Below, one piece after another: positions 1 through 10,038 of a stretch of 64,000 nt of DNA (within the stretch, counting starts at the first letter, position 1; every line of letters starts with the position of its first letter). The stretch is from Primorskyibacter marinus (GTDB lineage Bacteria; Pseudomonadota; Alphaproteobacteria; Rhodobacterales; Rhodobacteraceae), in assembly GCF_003313245.1 (NCBI RefSeq), contig NZ_QJSD01000002.1:534979-598978 (forward strand), read 5' to 3'. The notes under the pieces are model-generated. The model ran no database searches. It worked only from the letters and a program-made list of their open reading frames with translations, and was not told the DNA's origin. Position numbers and translations under genes: made by a program.

Positions 1-41
1 AGGGCGGCGGCAAGGACCGCGAGGAATACCGTCAGGCTCAT
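1..41 (-). CDS. N-terminal fragment of a probable membrane protein, cut by window edge
   Basis: An ATG read leftward at position 41 opens a frame that runs off the left edge. The 13 visible residues, MSLTVFLAVLAAA, are strongly hydrophobic, as in a first membrane helix. It lies 34 bases downstream of the ileS stop and in the same direction, so it may be co-transcribed. EamA/DMT-type transporters often begin this way in related bacteria, but that is a guess from 13 residues. The purine-rich stretch before the start is weak. Confidence 0.35.
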   Translation of the reverse strand, partial: MSLTVFLAVLAAA

Positions 42-75
42 CGCGGTCCGCCTTTCGTTTCAGCGCGTCGGCGCG

Positions 76-3045
76 TCAGCCCAGTGCCGCGTCACAACGT
101 GCGCAGGTGCCCGGATGCTTGTGGGTGCCGACATCCGGCAGGATCTTCCAGCAGCGTTGGCATTTCTCGCCTTCAGCCTTTTCGAACACCACGCCCACGC
201 CGTCGATTTCCGGCAGGCGGAAGGATTCGCCGGGCTGTGGATCGCCAGTCAGGGAGATCGCTGAGGTGATGCAGATATCGTCGAAATTGACGGATTTCAG
301 CGCCGCCAGCATGTCCTTGTCGCGCACATGCACGACCGGGGCGGCCTCCAGCGAGGCACCGATCACCTTGTCGGTACGCTGCACTTCAAGCGCGGCGGTC
401 ACGGCCCGGCGGGCCTGACGGACGCTGGCCCATTTGGCGGCCAGCGGTTCGTCCAGCCAATCGGCTGGCGTGTCCGGGAAATCGGTCAGGTGGACAGAGC
501 TTTCCTCGCCGCCGAAGCGTTCCAGCCAGACCTCCTCCATCGTGAAGACGAGAACCGGCGCCAGCCAGCTTGTCAGGCGGTGGAACAGGATGTCCAGCAC
601 CGTGCGCGCGGCACGGCGGCGGTCTGTGTCGCCGTCGCAATAGAGCACGTCCTTGCGGATATCGAAGTAGAAGGAGGACAAATCCACCGTGGCGAAGTTG
701 AACAGGGCCTGGAACACGCCCTGGAAGTCGAATTCCGCATAGCCCTTGCGGACCCGGTGATCGAGCTCGGCCAGACGGTGCAGCACCCAGCGTTCCAATT
801 CCGGCATATCAGCAGGGGCGGTGCGGTCGGATTCCTCGAAATGCGACAGCGCGCCCAGCATGAAGCGCATGGTGTTGCGCAAGCGGCGATAGCTGTCTGC
901 CGTGCCTTTCAGGATTTCCGGCCCGATGCGCTGATCGGCGGTATAATCGGCCTGTGCCACCCAGAGCCGCAGAATATCTGCGCCGTATTGCTTGACCACA
1001 TCGTCAGGCGCGATGGTGTTGCCCAGCGATTTGGACATCTTGTTGCCCTTGCCGTCCAGCGTGAACCCATGCGTGACGACGTTGCGATAGGGGGCGCGTC
1101 CGATGGTGCCGCAGGCTTGCAGCATGGAGGAATGGAACCAGCCGCGATGCTGATCGGTGCCTTCCATATAGACATCGGCGATACCGTCTTCGGTGCCGTC
1201 CTCACGGTCGCGCAGCACAAAGGCGTGGGTGGAGCCGGAATCGAACCACACATCGAGGATGTCGAAGACCTGATCCCATTCGGCGGGGTCATAATCGCTG
1301 CCGAGGAAACGTTCTTTCGCGCCGGGCTTGTACCAGGCGTCGGCACCTTCGGCCTCAAACGCTTCAAGGATACGGGCGTTGACGGCCTCATCGCGCAGCA
1401 GGAAACCTTCGTCGGTGGGCAGCACGCCCTTCCGGGTAAAGCATGTCAGCGGCACGCCCCAGGCGCGTTGGCGCGACAGAACCCAATCGGGGCGAACCTC
1501 GATCATCGAAAACAGGCGGTTGCGGCCGGTCTGCGGCGTCCATTTCACCAGTTCGTCGATAGAGGTCAGCGCGCGTTCACGGATGGTCTTGCCGTAAGTG
1601 TCCTGCCCGTCGCCAACCTCGCGGTCGATGGCGGCGAACCATTGTGGCGTGTTGCGGAAGATCACCGGTGCCTTGGACCGCCAGCTATGCGGATAGCTGT
1701 GGGTCACACGGCCACGGGCGATCAGCCCGCCCACCTCGACCAGCTTGGCAATGACGGTGGGGTTGGCCTTGCCTTCCTTGCCCTTGCGGTCGAACACTTG
1801 AAGGCCGGCAAAGAACGGCACATGCGGCAGGAATTCGGATTCCTCGCCCACATTATGCGTCATCCGGTCCAGCCAGTTACGCTGCATGAAACATTCAAAG
1901 TCATCTGCACCGTGGCTTGGGGCGGTGTGAACGAAACCTGTGCCAGCCTCGTCGGTCACATGGTCGCCGTCGATCATCGGCACGTCGTAATCCCAGAAGC
2001 CGTCCGCCCCGTCCACGCCCGCAAAGGGGTGGGCCAGCGTCAGAGTGGACAGCTCCTCTGCCGATACATCCCGCAGGCGGCGATACATCGTGTCGTCCAG
2101 ACGTGCGCTGCTCAGCACATCTTCTGCCAGCGCATCGGCCAGCAGATAGCGGTCGCCGATCTTGCACCAGCATTCCTCGGGGGTGCCGGTGACTTCATAC
2201 AGGCCGTAGTTGATCTTGGGGTTGTAAGCGACGGCCTTGTTGGACGGGATCGTCCAGGGCGTCGTTGTCCAGATCACCACTTTGGCCGTCAGCAGGTCCG
2301 ACGAGGCGAGCACGGAATCGGCACCCGCATAGTCGTCATCCTCGCCTTCGGGCATGGTGAAATCACCGCCCGAGACGACCTTGAACGGCACCCAGATCGT
2401 ATGGCTTTTGTGATCGTGATACTCGATCTCGGCCTCGGCCAGCGCGGTCTTTTCGACCGGAGACCACATCACCGGCTTGGAGCCCTGATACAGCGTGCCA
2501 TTCATCAGGAATTTCTGGAAATCCTCGGCGATGATCCGTTCGGCCCGGAAATCCATTGTCAGGTAGGGGCGTTCCCACTTGCCGGTGATGCCCAGACGTT
2601 TGAATTCGTCGCGCTGCACGTCGATCCAGCCCTCGGCGAACCGGCGGCATTCCTGACGGAAATCGACGACATCGACCTCGTCCTTGTTCTTGCCCTTGGC
2701 GCGGTATTGTTCCTCGATCTTCCATTCGATCGGCAAGCCGTGGCAGTCCCAGCCGGGAATATAGCGCGCGTCGCGGCCCATCATCTGGTGGCTGCGCACG
2801 ATCATGTCCTTGATCGTCTTGTTCAGCGCGTGACCGATATGCAGATGGCCGTTGGCATAGGGGGGACCGTCATGCAGCGTGAACGGGGTCCGGTCCCCGG
2901 CATTTTCGCGCAGGCGGTCATAGATGCCGATTTTCTCCCAGCGGGCCAGCCATTCAGGTTCTCGTTTGGGCAGTCCCGCGCGCATCGGGAAATCGGTTTT
3001 CGGAAGGTTCAGCGTAGCTTTATAGTCGGGCGTCTCGGCGCACAT
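76..3045 (-). CDS. ileS: isoleucyl-tRNA synthetase
   Basis: Cytoplasmic class I synthetase that charges tRNA-Ile and edits misactivated valine. The 989-residue length suits bacterial IleRS. The HIGH signature is at residues 69-72 and KMSKS at about residue 669. The C-terminus carries the zinc-binding cysteine pairs CQRCW and CARC, which places it in the bacterial zinc-containing branch. The chosen ATG gives the usual N-terminal lead before the Rossmann core. The gene runs leftward, with a short gap to a membrane-protein gene at the window edge and about 490 non-coding bases upstream. Confidence 0.97.
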   Translation of the reverse strand: MCAETPDYKATLNLPKTDFPMRAGLPKREPEWLARWEKIGIYDRLRENAGDRTPFTLHDGPPYANGHLHIGHALNKTIKDMIVRSHQMMGRDARYIPGWDCHGLPIEWKIEEQYRAKGKNKDEVDVVDFRQECRRFAEGWIDVQRDEFKRLGITGKWERPYLTMDFRAERIIAEDFQKFLMNGTLYQGSKPVMWSPVEKTALAEAEIEYHDHKSHTIWVPFKVVSGGDFTMPEGEDDDYAGADSVLASSDLLTAKVVIWTTTPWTIPSNKAVAYNPKINYGLYEVTGTPEECWCKIGDRYLLADALAEDVLSSARLDDTMYRRLRDVSAEELSTLTLAHPFAGVDGADGFWDYDVPMIDGDHVTDEAGTGFVHTAPSHGADDFECFMQRNWLDRMTHNVGEESEFLPHVPFFAGLQVFDRKGKEGKANPTVIAKLVEVGGLIARGRVTHSYPHSWRSKAPVIFRNTPQWFAAIDREVGDGQDTYGKTIRERALTSIDELVKWTPQTGRNRLFSMIEVRPDWVLSRQRAWGVPLTCFTRKGVLPTDEGFLLRDEAVNARILEAFEAEGADAWYKPGAKERFLGSDYDPAEWDQVFDILDVWFDSGSTHAFVLRDREDGTEDGIADVYMEGTDQHRGWFHSSMLQACGTIGRAPYRNVVTHGFTLDGKGNKMSKSLGNTIAPDDVVKQYGADILRLWVAQADYTADQRIGPEILKGTADSYRRLRNTMRFMLGALSHFEESDRTAPADMPELERWVLHRLAELDHRVRKGYAEFDFQGVFQALFNFATVDLSSFYFDIRKDVLYCDGDTDRRRAARTVLDILFHRLTSWLAPVLVFTMEEVWLERFGGEESSVHLTDFPDTPADWLDEPLAAKWASVRQARRAVTAALEVQRTDKVIGASLEAAPVVHVRDKDMLAALKSVNFDDICITSAISLTGDPQPGESFRLPEIDGVGVVFEKAEGEKCQRCWKILPDVGTHKHPGTCARCDAALG

Positions 3046-3532
3046 CTTGGGCGTCCTTGAAAATCGTGTGAATTGTCTGGAAGGTCAGGGGCGGCGCGGC
3101 AGTGCATACGCCTTGTCCCGGCGGCTCGCGTGTCAGAGCGCCGGGCATATAATTCGAATGATGATCGCGAGGCCATGCGTCATGAGGCAGGTTATAGGCG
3201 CGCGATGCGCGGGCGTCCAGTGGCCGTGTCACCTGACTGGATCAGGCGATGACGACAGCCTGACCCGCATGTGTTTGCGCATCTTCTGGCGCAACTGGCG
3301 GAAAACGGCGCGCGGAGACGGTGGTTGCGGCAATGTCCCGCCGGTTCCGGCGGCTGCCACTGACGCGGCAAGAGTCGGCGCATGGGGTGCCGCGTTTTCG
3401 GCAGGGTCTGGCCGATCCGTGACGATTGCAAAACGGCGTCGAACCATTCGGCCATCTGCGCGCTTTGCTTACAAGCGGTCGGACTTTCATGGGAACGCCT
3501 CATTCGACCGCATCCAATGAAGGAGAACCCAG
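3046..3532. other. intergenic region without a supported gene
   Basis: About 490 bases separate ileS (leftward) from the small membrane-protein gene at 3533 (rightward). Several short open frames overlap one another on both strands, but none has a convincing ribosome-binding site or recognisable protein features. The region probably holds the two divergent promoters. I see no RNA gene in it. Confidence 0.5.
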
Positions 3533-3928
3533 ATGGCCTATAAAGAGACAGATACTCACCTGCGCGAGCCGCGCGAAATCCGCACGACCCGGTCCGGCGG
3601 CAACGTCGTGATCGCCCTTGTCGTCGCAGTTGTGGTGATCATTGCCGTGCTGGTCGGTGCCTCGTTGATCAGCGGTTCGCCAGAACCCGCGCCGGTCCTG
3701 ACAGATCCGCCCGCGCCCGCAAGCACCCCGATGATCGAGAGCGGTGCCGATGCGACTGCACCAGCGGCAAACGGCAATGGTGAGGCCGCAGCGCCGGTGA
3801 CGGAGACTGGCAATACCCAAGCCACGACAAACGGTGCCGAGGCAGGGGGATCAGCGACGGCGGCCGACGACGCGGCCCCGGCTGACAATGGCGTCGCTGC
3901 CGAGGAACAACCAGCGCCTGCCGAGTAA
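3533..3928 (+). CDS. small single-span membrane protein with Ala/Pro-rich tail
   Basis: A 131-residue protein of unknown function. The start is supported by AAGGAGA eight or so bases upstream. Residues 1-22 are charged and hydrophilic, residues 24-46 form one strongly hydrophobic helix rich in Val and Ile, and the remaining 85 residues are a low-complexity segment of Ala, Pro, Thr, Glu and Asp. The likely topology is cytoplasmic N-terminus with a disordered acidic periplasmic tail. It stands alone, divergent from ileS and convergent with the YcjF-like gene. No enzyme motif is visible. Its disordered tail resembles linkers of envelope-anchored proteins, but no role can be assigned. Confidence 0.7.
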   Translation: MAYKETDTHLREPREIRTTRSGGNVVIALVVAVVVIIAVLVGASLISGSPEPAPVLTDPPAPASTPMIESGADATAPAANGNGEAAAPVTETGNTQATTNGAEAGGSATAADDAAPADNGVAAEEQPAPAE

Positions 3929-4161
3929 TTCGGTTGCCAATGGCGATGCTGTAGATACGCAGCGTTTGCCATTCGAGAATTGCCCGTAAAGATCAAGCGG
4001 GGTGCATTCGGATGATGCGCCCCGCGCTCTGCTGGTTGCTGGCGGCGGAACAAGCAGAACCCTGCTGCTAACCGACGGCTCCGCACGGATACCCTGCCAG
4101 GATCCGCCACCGATGCCGTTCGGCACACGGACCAGCCCTGCCATGTCTGCGGATGCAAGCG

Positions 4162-5169
4162 TCAGTCCTTGTCCTGCCGGAATAATCCGGTCAGCGCGGA
4201 TTTGACCATACTGCGCACCGGTGGGCGTGGTTCGCGGGTGAAGGGCAGCGGGCGGCAGACCTCCATCGCCGCGGCACCGACACGGGCGGTCAGCGCGCCG
4301 TTGATCAAGCCTTCGCCAAACCGCCGCGACAGTTTTGCAAGTAGTCCGCCGCCCAACACCGGTTCCAGCATGTCGTCGCCCACCGCCACCGCACCGGTGG
4401 CAACCAGATGCGCCATCACGGCGCGGGTCAGTCGCCAGCTTCCCAAAGTGCCCGACCGGCCGCCATAAATCTCGGCAATGCGCCGGATCATCCGGATATT
4501 GGCCGTAAGCGCCGACGCGACATCCGCCAAAGCCAGCGGCACCAGCGCGGTGACAGTGGCCACCTGACGGGCCGCGGCCTCGACCTCGGCTCGGGCGGCG
4601 CGATCCAGGGGACGCAGAAGTTCTGCTTCGGCCAGCCCCAGCAGGGCACCTGCGTCAAACTGCTCTGCCCCCAAATCCTCGACGCGTTGTCGGCCCCAGA
4701 GGGTATCCTCACGCCCCGAATAAAGCGCGGTCAGCTCCTTGATGACAATTCGCGCGCCGCCAAGGTCATCCTCTGCCAGCGCCTGCGCTGCGCGCCGGTG
4801 CAGCTTGTCAATTCGCGCCAGCCGCGAAAAGACCGACAGTTCCTTGATCGCAATCGCCAGCAGCACCAGCACAAACAGACCAAATAGCACAGTCACCGCC
4901 CAGCCCAGCAGCGGCACCCGCGCAATGAGACCAGCGGCAAAGTTCCACGCCGCCACCGAAACCACGGTGCCGATGACCGCCATCAACAGCCCCCAGAACC
5001 ACCGTGCCAAGGGCGAGGAACGCCGACCGGCAAGCGCCGCGACCGTCGCCATTGCCTGACCGCGCGGGCCGGGTTCGCCCGTGTCGGGCACCGGCGGGGC
5101 TTCGGCGGGCGAAGGCCCGCTACCCTTGCCATCAAGGTCGATCAGTACAGGGCCATCCCGGTCACTCAT
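4162..5169 (-). CDS. TIGR01620/YcjF-like membrane protein (DUF697)
   Basis: A 335-residue inner-membrane protein. After a Pro-rich cytoplasmic lead, two hydrophobic helices lie at about residues 54-76 and 84-108, followed by a largely helical soluble C-terminal domain of the DUF697 kind. It is the last gene of a leftward three-gene unit: its ATG overlaps the stop of the preceding GNAT gene by 4 bp (ATGA). YcjX and YcjF neighbours are also paired in enterobacteria, in the phage-shock context, which supports the assignment. The molecular function is unknown; envelope-stress involvement is inference from that pairing. Confidence 0.8.
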   Translation of the reverse strand: MSDRDGPVLIDLDGKGSGPSPAEAPPVPDTGEPGPRGQAMATVAALAGRRSSPLARWFWGLLMAVIGTVVSVAAWNFAAGLIARVPLLGWAVTVLFGLFVLVLLAIAIKELSVFSRLARIDKLHRRAAQALAEDDLGGARIVIKELTALYSGREDTLWGRQRVEDLGAEQFDAGALLGLAEAELLRPLDRAARAEVEAAARQVATVTALVPLALADVASALTANIRMIRRIAEIYGGRSGTLGSWRLTRAVMAHLVATGAVAVGDDMLEPVLGGGLLAKLSRRFGEGLINGALTARVGAAAMEVCRPLPFTREPRPPVRSMVKSALTGLFRQDKD

Positions 5170-5615
5170 TTCTTGCCCTTTCGCCTCCAGATATAAGTGA
5201 TATCAGGCAGCTTTTCTTCATTCGAATGGCCGTCGGTTCGGCTGTCCTCGATGAAACCCTCGCGAAGGTAGAATCGCTGCGCCGCGATATTATGCTGGAA
5301 GGTCCAGAGTTTCAGCCTGTCGCGGCCAATCTTGGCGTCATCCAACAACATGCGCCCGACCCCGGATCCGCGTGCCTGCGCGCTGACGTAAAGCGCGTGG
5401 ACATAACCCTCTTGCCGGGCAATGAACCCCAACACCAACCGGTCCTCACAGGCGACGGTCACCCATCCGCAATCGATCATCTTGGCGCAATAGCTGATAT
5501 CCTCGGCCGCGGAATGCAGGTGCGGCTTCCAATCGTTGGCGGCGTTGCCATCGCTCATCAACCCACCGATCTTGCCTGCATCCAACGATCGGGCCGGGCG
5601 CAGGATGATCGTCAT
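5166..5615 (-). CDS. GNAT-family N-acetyltransferase
   Basis: A 149-residue acetyl-CoA-dependent transferase. The acetyl-CoA loop is visible as ARGSGVGRMLL, within the usual GNAT motif A, followed by the C-terminal segment NIAAQRFYLREGF that closes the fold. The ATG at 5615 overlaps the ycjX stop by 4 bp, and its own stop overlaps the next gene by 4 bp, so the three genes are translationally coupled. An open frame extends further upstream, but that part is out-of-frame ycjX sequence and not a real N-terminus. The acetylated substrate cannot be predicted. Confidence 0.85.
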   Translation of the reverse strand: MTIILRPARSLDAGKIGGLMSDGNAANDWKPHLHSAAEDISYCAKMIDCGWVTVACEDRLVLGFIARQEGYVHALYVSAQARGSGVGRMLLDDAKIGRDRLKLWTFQHNIAAQRFYLREGFIEDSRTDGHSNEEKLPDITYIWRRKGKK

Positions 5616-7027
5616 AGCCGGTCTCCGAACAGGAATTGTGCGGCCTTGTCCAGCCGGATATGCGGCGGGCCTTCGTCCGGTTTCAGGGTCAGCGGCGCGG
5701 GGGCGAACCGCATGATCTGGTAATCCTGATCCAGCCACGCATCGGCTCCCTGACGCGCGGGCCCCAGCAGATGACCGGGATCGTCGGGCAGGGCACCGGG
5801 GTAGAACGCCGCCTCTTTTCCGCTGTCGAGCAACCGCCCACGCACGCAATTCAGCGTCCGCCCGTCATGCTGGATCGTTTCCTCGACCGTGGCGCGCAGC
5901 GCGGCCAGCGACATGGCAGAGGTTTCCGCCCCGGCAAAGCGTGCACGGTCGCGGGCTTCGCGCGTCAGCGCCTCCATGATCGCGGTCAGGCGGGCATGTT
6001 GGGTGTGATGCAGGTGGTCGGCCTTGGTGGCGGCAAACAGGATCTTCTCTACCCGTTTGCCGCGGAAAATCTGTGTCAGAAAGGCGTTCCGACCGGGCCG
6101 GAAAGACGACAGGATATCCGCCATCGCCAACCGCATATCCTCGACCGCGGCGGGGCCGGAATGGATTGCGCCAAGCGCATCGACCAGCACCACCTGTCGG
6201 TCGATCCGGGCGAAGTGGTCGCGGAAAAAGGGCCGCACGACCCGCGCCTTATAGGCCTCGTAGCGCCGCTCCATCTCGCGCCACAGCGATTTTCGCGGCG
6301 CTCCGCCGGGATCGGGCAGCGGTGCAAATGTCAACACCGGAGATCCCGCCAGATCCCCCGGCAGCAAAAAGCGCCCCGGCGTGCAATCGGAATAGCCATC
6401 CTGCCGCGCCTGGGTCAGATAGCCAGTGAAACTGCGGGCAAGCGCCTGCGCGTCGGTTTCGTGCAATTCCGCAGCGGCATCAGTTCCACCGGAGAGCGCG
6501 ATGAACTCCGCCGCCTGTTCGCGTCGGGTGATCCGGTCCAAGGTCTCGCGTGACCAATCGGCATAGGATTTCTCCATCAACCCCAGATCCAGCAGCCATT
6601 CGCCGGGATAATCCACGATGTCCAGATGCACTGTCCGTGGCCCCTGCAAACCGGCCAGCAACCCGCTGGGCTGTACCCGCAAGGACAGGCGCAGTTCCGA
6701 GATCATCCGCGTGCTGTCGGGCCAATGCGGTTCGCGCGCCGTCAAGGCGGCCAGATGCGTCTCGTATTCAAAACGGGGCAGGGTGTCGTTGGGCTGCGGC
6801 TGCAAATAGGCGGTGGTGATGCGCCCGTCAGCCGCCGCCAGCAACTGCGGCATCCGGCCCCGGTCCAGCAGGTTCGCGACCAGCGACGTGATGAACACGG
6901 TCTTGCCCGCCCGCGCCAGGCCGGTGACGCCCAGCCGGATCACCGGTTCCGAAAACGGGCTGGCCAAGCTGTCCGCCAAGGTCTCGACCCCGCGCGTCAA
7001 ACCGTCTGCCAGCGTCGAGATTACCAC
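5612..7027 (-). CDS. ycjX: YcjX-family P-loop NTPase
   Basis: A 471-residue protein with an unusual Walker A motif, GLARAGKT, at residues 36-43, and a Walker B-like [12 protein letters not shown] segment further on, as in the YcjX family of GTPase-like stress proteins. I chose a GTG start at 7027 because AGGGGCAG lies just upstream and because residues beyond it are composition shadow of the divergent truA gene. It heads the leftward operon ycjX, GNAT, YcjF-like gene. The biochemical role is unknown; in enterobacteria the homologue is linked to the Psp envelope-stress response. Confidence 0.87.
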   Translation of the reverse strand: MVISTLADGLTRGVETLADSLASPFSEPVIRLGVTGLARAGKTVFITSLVANLLDRGRMPQLLAAADGRITTAYLQPQPNDTLPRFEYETHLAALTAREPHWPDSTRMISELRLSLRVQPSGLLAGLQGPRTVHLDIVDYPGEWLLDLGLMEKSYADWSRETLDRITRREQAAEFIALSGGTDAAAELHETDAQALARSFTGYLTQARQDGYSDCTPGRFLLPGDLAGSPVLTFAPLPDPGGAPRKSLWREMERRYEAYKARVVRPFFRDHFARIDRQVVLVDALGAIHSGPAAVEDMRLAMADILSSFRPGRNAFLTQIFRGKRVEKILFAATKADHLHHTQHARLTAIMEALTREARDRARFAGAETSAMSLAALRATVEETIQHDGRTLNCVRGRLLDSGKEAAFYPGALPDDPGHLLGPARQGADAWLDQDYQIMRFAPAPLTLKPDEGPPHIRLDKAAQFLFGDRL

Positions 7028-7139
7028 AAGCCTGCCCCTTCTTACCCTCTTTGCGCGCAAGATAGGCGTACCCCGCGCCAAGCACCAGTGCAACGGACAG
7101 GGATTGTGCCGGGCGGCGCGGCGCGCTATCTGCGCCGCC

Positions 7140-7907
7140 ATGCCCAGATATGCGCTTTTGGTGGAATATGACGGCGGCCCGTTTTCGGGCTGGCAACGAC
7201 AGGTCGGCCTGGCTTCGGTGCAGGGCGCGATAGAGGATGCCCTGGCGAAACTGGAGCCGCGCGCCCACAGGATCGCCGCCGCCGGGCGCACCGATGCGGG
7301 GGTCCATGCGCGGGGGCAGGTGGCGCATTGCGATATGGACAAGAACTGGGATCCGTTCCGCCTGTCCGAAGCGGTGAACTACCACCTGAAACCCGCCCCC
7401 GTGGCAATCCGCGCCTGCGTGGCGGTGGAGGACGACTGGCATGCCCGCTTTACGGCAACAGAGCGCCGCTACCTGTTCCGCATCCTGTGCCGCCGCGCGC
7501 CCCTGACGCTGGAGGCGGGGCAGGTCTGGAGGGTCGGCCTCGCCCTCGATGTCGACGCCATGCAAGAGGCCGCAAAGCGGCTGGTCGGGCATCACGACTT
7601 CACCACGTTCCGTTCGACAATATGCCAGGCCAGATCGCCGCTGAAGACCCTCGACAGGCTCGACATTCACAAGGTTGACACAGGTGCCGGTCCAGAGGTT
7701 CACTTCGACGTGCGGGCGCGCTCCTTCCTGCACAATCAGGTGCGCAGCATCGTGGGCACGCTGGAACGCGTCGGTGCCGGCAGATGGTCGCCAGACGATG
7801 TCAGTGCAGCACTTGAAGCACGCGAACGTGCGGCCTGCGGCCCGGTGAGCCCGCCGGAAGGTCTGTACCTGATGGGCGTTGGCTACCCCGACGACCCGTT
7901 CGCCTGA
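7140..7907 (+). CDS. truA: tRNA pseudouridine(38-40) synthase
   Basis: Cytoplasmic enzyme that isomerises uridines 38, 39 and 40 in the tRNA anticodon arm. The 255-residue length is normal. The catalytic aspartate is residue 52 in the signature [10 protein letters not shown], and the N-terminus [20 protein letters not shown] is the family's usual opening. The ATG at 7140 is the first sensible start; a longer frame upstream overlaps the divergent ycjX gene. It is followed by a non-coding stretch that includes a palindromic repeat, then by argD. Confidence 0.96.
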   Translation: MPRYALLVEYDGGPFSGWQRQVGLASVQGAIEDALAKLEPRAHRIAAAGRTDAGVHARGQVAHCDMDKNWDPFRLSEAVNYHLKPAPVAIRACVAVEDDWHARFTATERRYLFRILCRRAPLTLEAGQVWRVGLALDVDAMQEAAKRLVGHHDFTTFRSTICQARSPLKTLDRLDIHKVDTGAGPEVHFDVRARSFLHNQVRSIVGTLERVGAGRWSPDDVSAALEARERAACGPVSPPEGLYLMGVGYPDDPFA

Positions 7908-8292
7908 CATCGCAGACAACGCCGCCCGCGGCCGTCCCTTCTTCTTGGCACAAATACTCCGGGGAGCGCGAGGGGCTGGCCCCTCGTTCCCGGACAGGGC
8001 CACAAGGGCCGAATTCTCAGCTATTGCGACTCCCGAAAACGCCCGTGACAACATTTCGGTCGCAAACCGGGCGACGGCGCAAAAATCCTCTGGTGCATTC
8101 GGGCACGCGCATATAAATACCCCTGCATGACCGATACGCGCCAAAACACCTTGATCCGACGTCGACGCTGCTGCGTCTGACGTCCCGCGCCTGTCGTTCC
8201 CGCGTCCATTGCCGGCGCAAACCTTCCTCATCAGATTGACTTGAGCCTGCCCATGCGGCACTCAAAGAGCTTCATTCACAAGGATGCTGTCC
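7908..8292. other. truA-argD intergenic region with palindromic repeat and hairpin
   Basis: This 385-base stretch has no supported gene. It contains a copy of the dispersed palindromic repeat (7936-7990) and, at 8158-8184, a strong hairpin: GACGTCGACGC pairs with its complement around a TGCT loop, with one bulged T. No T-run follows the hairpin. AAGGA at 8280-8284 is the argD ribosome-binding site. Short frames here have no protein-like character. Confidence 0.5.
7936..7990 (+). repeat. dispersed palindromic intergenic repeat, copy 1
   Basis: About 55 bases with CTTCTTCTTGG, then AAATACTCCGGGGAGCG, then the palindrome CGAGGGGCTGGCCCCTCG. Near-identical copies occur at 13626-13680, 19220-19275 (inverted) and 44851-44908. 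This copy has CACAAATA where the others have CAAAATA or CAAAAATA. Read on the minus strand, CTCCCCGGAG is followed by TATTTTG-like sequence, so the element could act as a terminator in that direction. Confidence 0.85.
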
Positions 8293-9471
8293 ATGATCCC
8301 GTCCGTTCTGCCCACCTATGCGCGTGCGCCTTTGTCCTTCGTCAAGGGCGAAGGCCCCTGGTTGACCGAGGCCGACGGACGCCGATTTCTTGATCTGGGT
8401 GCCGGAATTGCCGTGAATGTTCTGGGCCACGCCAACCCCGATCTGACCACCGCGCTGACCGAGCAGGCGAACAAGGTCTGGCACGTCTCCAACCTTTACA
8501 GCATCCCCCAGCAGCAAGACCTGGCTGACAAGCTGGTGGCGGCGACATTTGCCGACACGGTGTTCTTCACCAATTCCGGCACCGAGGCGTGCGAGCTAGC
8601 CGTCAAGATGGCGCGGAAATACTGGTACGAAAAAGACCAGCCCGAAAAGGTGGAGATTGTGACTTTCTCGGGCTCATTTCACGGACGGTCCTCGGCGGCC
8701 ATCGCGGCCTCGGGGTCGGAAAAGATGGTCAAGGGCTTCGGCCCTGTTTTGCCGGGCTTTGTGCATGTTGACTGGGGCGACCACGACGGGTTGCACGCGG
8801 CCATCAATGACAACACTGCCGCCATCCTGATCGAGCCCGTACAGGGCGAGGGCGGTATCCGCCCGCTTCCCGATCAATGCCTGAAAGGGCTGCGCGCGCT
8901 GTGCGATGAGAAAGGCATCCTGTTGGTGTTGGACGAGGTCCAATGCGGCATGGGCCGGACCGGGAAGCTGTTCGCGCATGAATGGGCCGGTGTGACGCCC
9001 GACATCATGATGGTCGCCAAAGGCATCGGCGGGGGCTTTCCTCTGGGGGCTGTGCTGGCGACGCAAGACGCGGCATCGGGCATGGTGGTGGGCACGCATG
9101 GATCGACCTATGGCGGCAACCCGCTGGCCTGCGCGGTCGGCGGCAAGGTCATGGAAATCGTCTCTGACCCTGAATTTCTTGCAGATGTGCGCAAACGGTC
9201 CGGACTGCTGCGGCAAAAGCTGGAAGGGCTGGTTGCCTCTCATCCCGATGTTTTCGAAGGCGTGCGCGGGTCTGGCATGATGCTGGGACTGAAATGCAAG
9301 GTTGCGCCTGCCGATCTGGTCAAGGCGGGCTATGACAATCTGGTGATCCTTGTGCCTGCCGCCGATAATGTGGTGCGCCTTCTGCCGCCACTCAATCTGA
9401 CGGAAGACGAGATCGCCGAGGCGGTGACACGGATTGATGCAGCGGCAAGCACCGTCGGGGCCGATGTATGA
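8293..9471 (+). CDS. argD: acetylornithine aminotransferase
   Basis: PLP enzyme of arginine synthesis that makes N-acetylornithine from N-acetylglutamate semialdehyde and glutamate; family members may also act on succinyldiaminopimelate. The 392-residue protein shows TNSGTEA at 93-99, LVLDEVQCGMGRTG from 211, and the PLP lysine at residue 243 in MVAKGIGGGFP. I prefer the ATG at 8293 because AAGGA lies at a proper distance; an ATG at 8284 is too close to it. The gene overlaps the next by 8 bp, and argF follows, so this looks like an arginine operon. Confidence 0.95.
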   Translation: MIPSVLPTYARAPLSFVKGEGPWLTEADGRRFLDLGAGIAVNVLGHANPDLTTALTEQANKVWHVSNLYSIPQQQDLADKLVAATFADTVFFTNSGTEACELAVKMARKYWYEKDQPEKVEIVTFSGSFHGRSSAAIAASGSEKMVKGFGPVLPGFVHVDWGDHDGLHAAINDNTAAILIEPVQGEGGIRPLPDQCLKGLRALCDEKGILLVLDEVQCGMGRTGKLFAHEWAGVTPDIMMVAKGIGGGFPLGAVLATQDAASGMVVGTHGSTYGGNPLACAVGGKVMEIVSDPEFLADVRKRSGLLRQKLEGLVASHPDVFEGVRGSGMMLGLKCKVAPADLVKAGYDNLVILVPAADNVVRLLPPLNLTEDEIAEAVTRIDAAASTVGADV

Positions 9472-9949
9472 GTTCCGCCCGGTGACACGCGCCGATTACG
9501 ATATGCTGCGCGGATGGCTGGGACAGGCGCATGTCGCACCTGTCTGGGGGCCGCCGGAGCACGAAATCGCGCTCATCGACGCCGATATCGACGGCGGCGA
9601 CTGTCAGATGCATGTCGTGTCTCAGGATGGTGTGGCGTTTGCGTTCATTCAGGATTGGTGTCCCCATCTGGCAGGCGTGCCGCATTTCACTGATACGGTG
9701 CCGCGCACGCGTGCCGTGGACACCTTCCTTGGTGTCCCAAGCTTTCTTGGGCAGTGCCATGCCAAGGCCTATGTTCGTCAATATGCACAAACCTTGCTGG
9801 ATGGCGGCGCGGCTGAGGTCGTGACCGATCCGCGCCTGACCAACCCGCGTGGCATCGCGATTTTTCGCGGCGCAGGGTTCATACCCGGCGAGGTTCGTCC
9901 CTGCGAGGATGGCGAACTGGTGCAGAACATGCATTTCCGACGAAGCTGA
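9464..9949 (+). CDS. GNAT-family acetyltransferase, aminoglycoside acetyltransferase-like
   Basis: A 161-residue protein starting at an ATG inside the end of argD, an 8-bp overlap that suggests translational coupling. The sequence [19 protein letters not shown] followed by HVAPVWG resembles the opening of the AAC(6')-type and siderophore-type acetyltransferase branch of the GNAT fold; the C-terminal part has [18 protein letters not shown], the typical closing strand. Being set between argD and argF may mean it is simply carried in the arginine operon. Substrate unknown; drug acetylation should not be assumed. Confidence 0.8.
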   Translation: MYEFRPVTRADYDMLRGWLGQAHVAPVWGPPEHEIALIDADIDGGDCQMHVVSQDGVAFAFIQDWCPHLAGVPHFTDTVPRTRAVDTFLGVPSFLGQCHAKAYVRQYAQTLLDGGAAEVVTDPRLTNPRGIAIFRGAGFIPGEVRPCEDGELVQNMHFRRS

Positions 9950-10038
9950 ACCATTCTACCGTGCAACATCATCCCCCGGCGCGCGCGCCCCGGCGACAGG
10001 TCGGCATTTTTTCGGCAGACAGCAAAGCGAACCCATAT

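Noticed and set aside
328-3060. A 910-codon open frame antisense to ileS
   Set aside because: It mirrors the codon pattern of ileS, has no ribosome-binding site, and its sequence has no recognisable domain. Long antisense frames are common in GC-rich genes.
7028-7342. N-terminal extension of ycjX into truA
   Set aside because: This would overlap the divergent truA start. The GTG at 7027 with AGGGGCAG upstream gives a normal protein.
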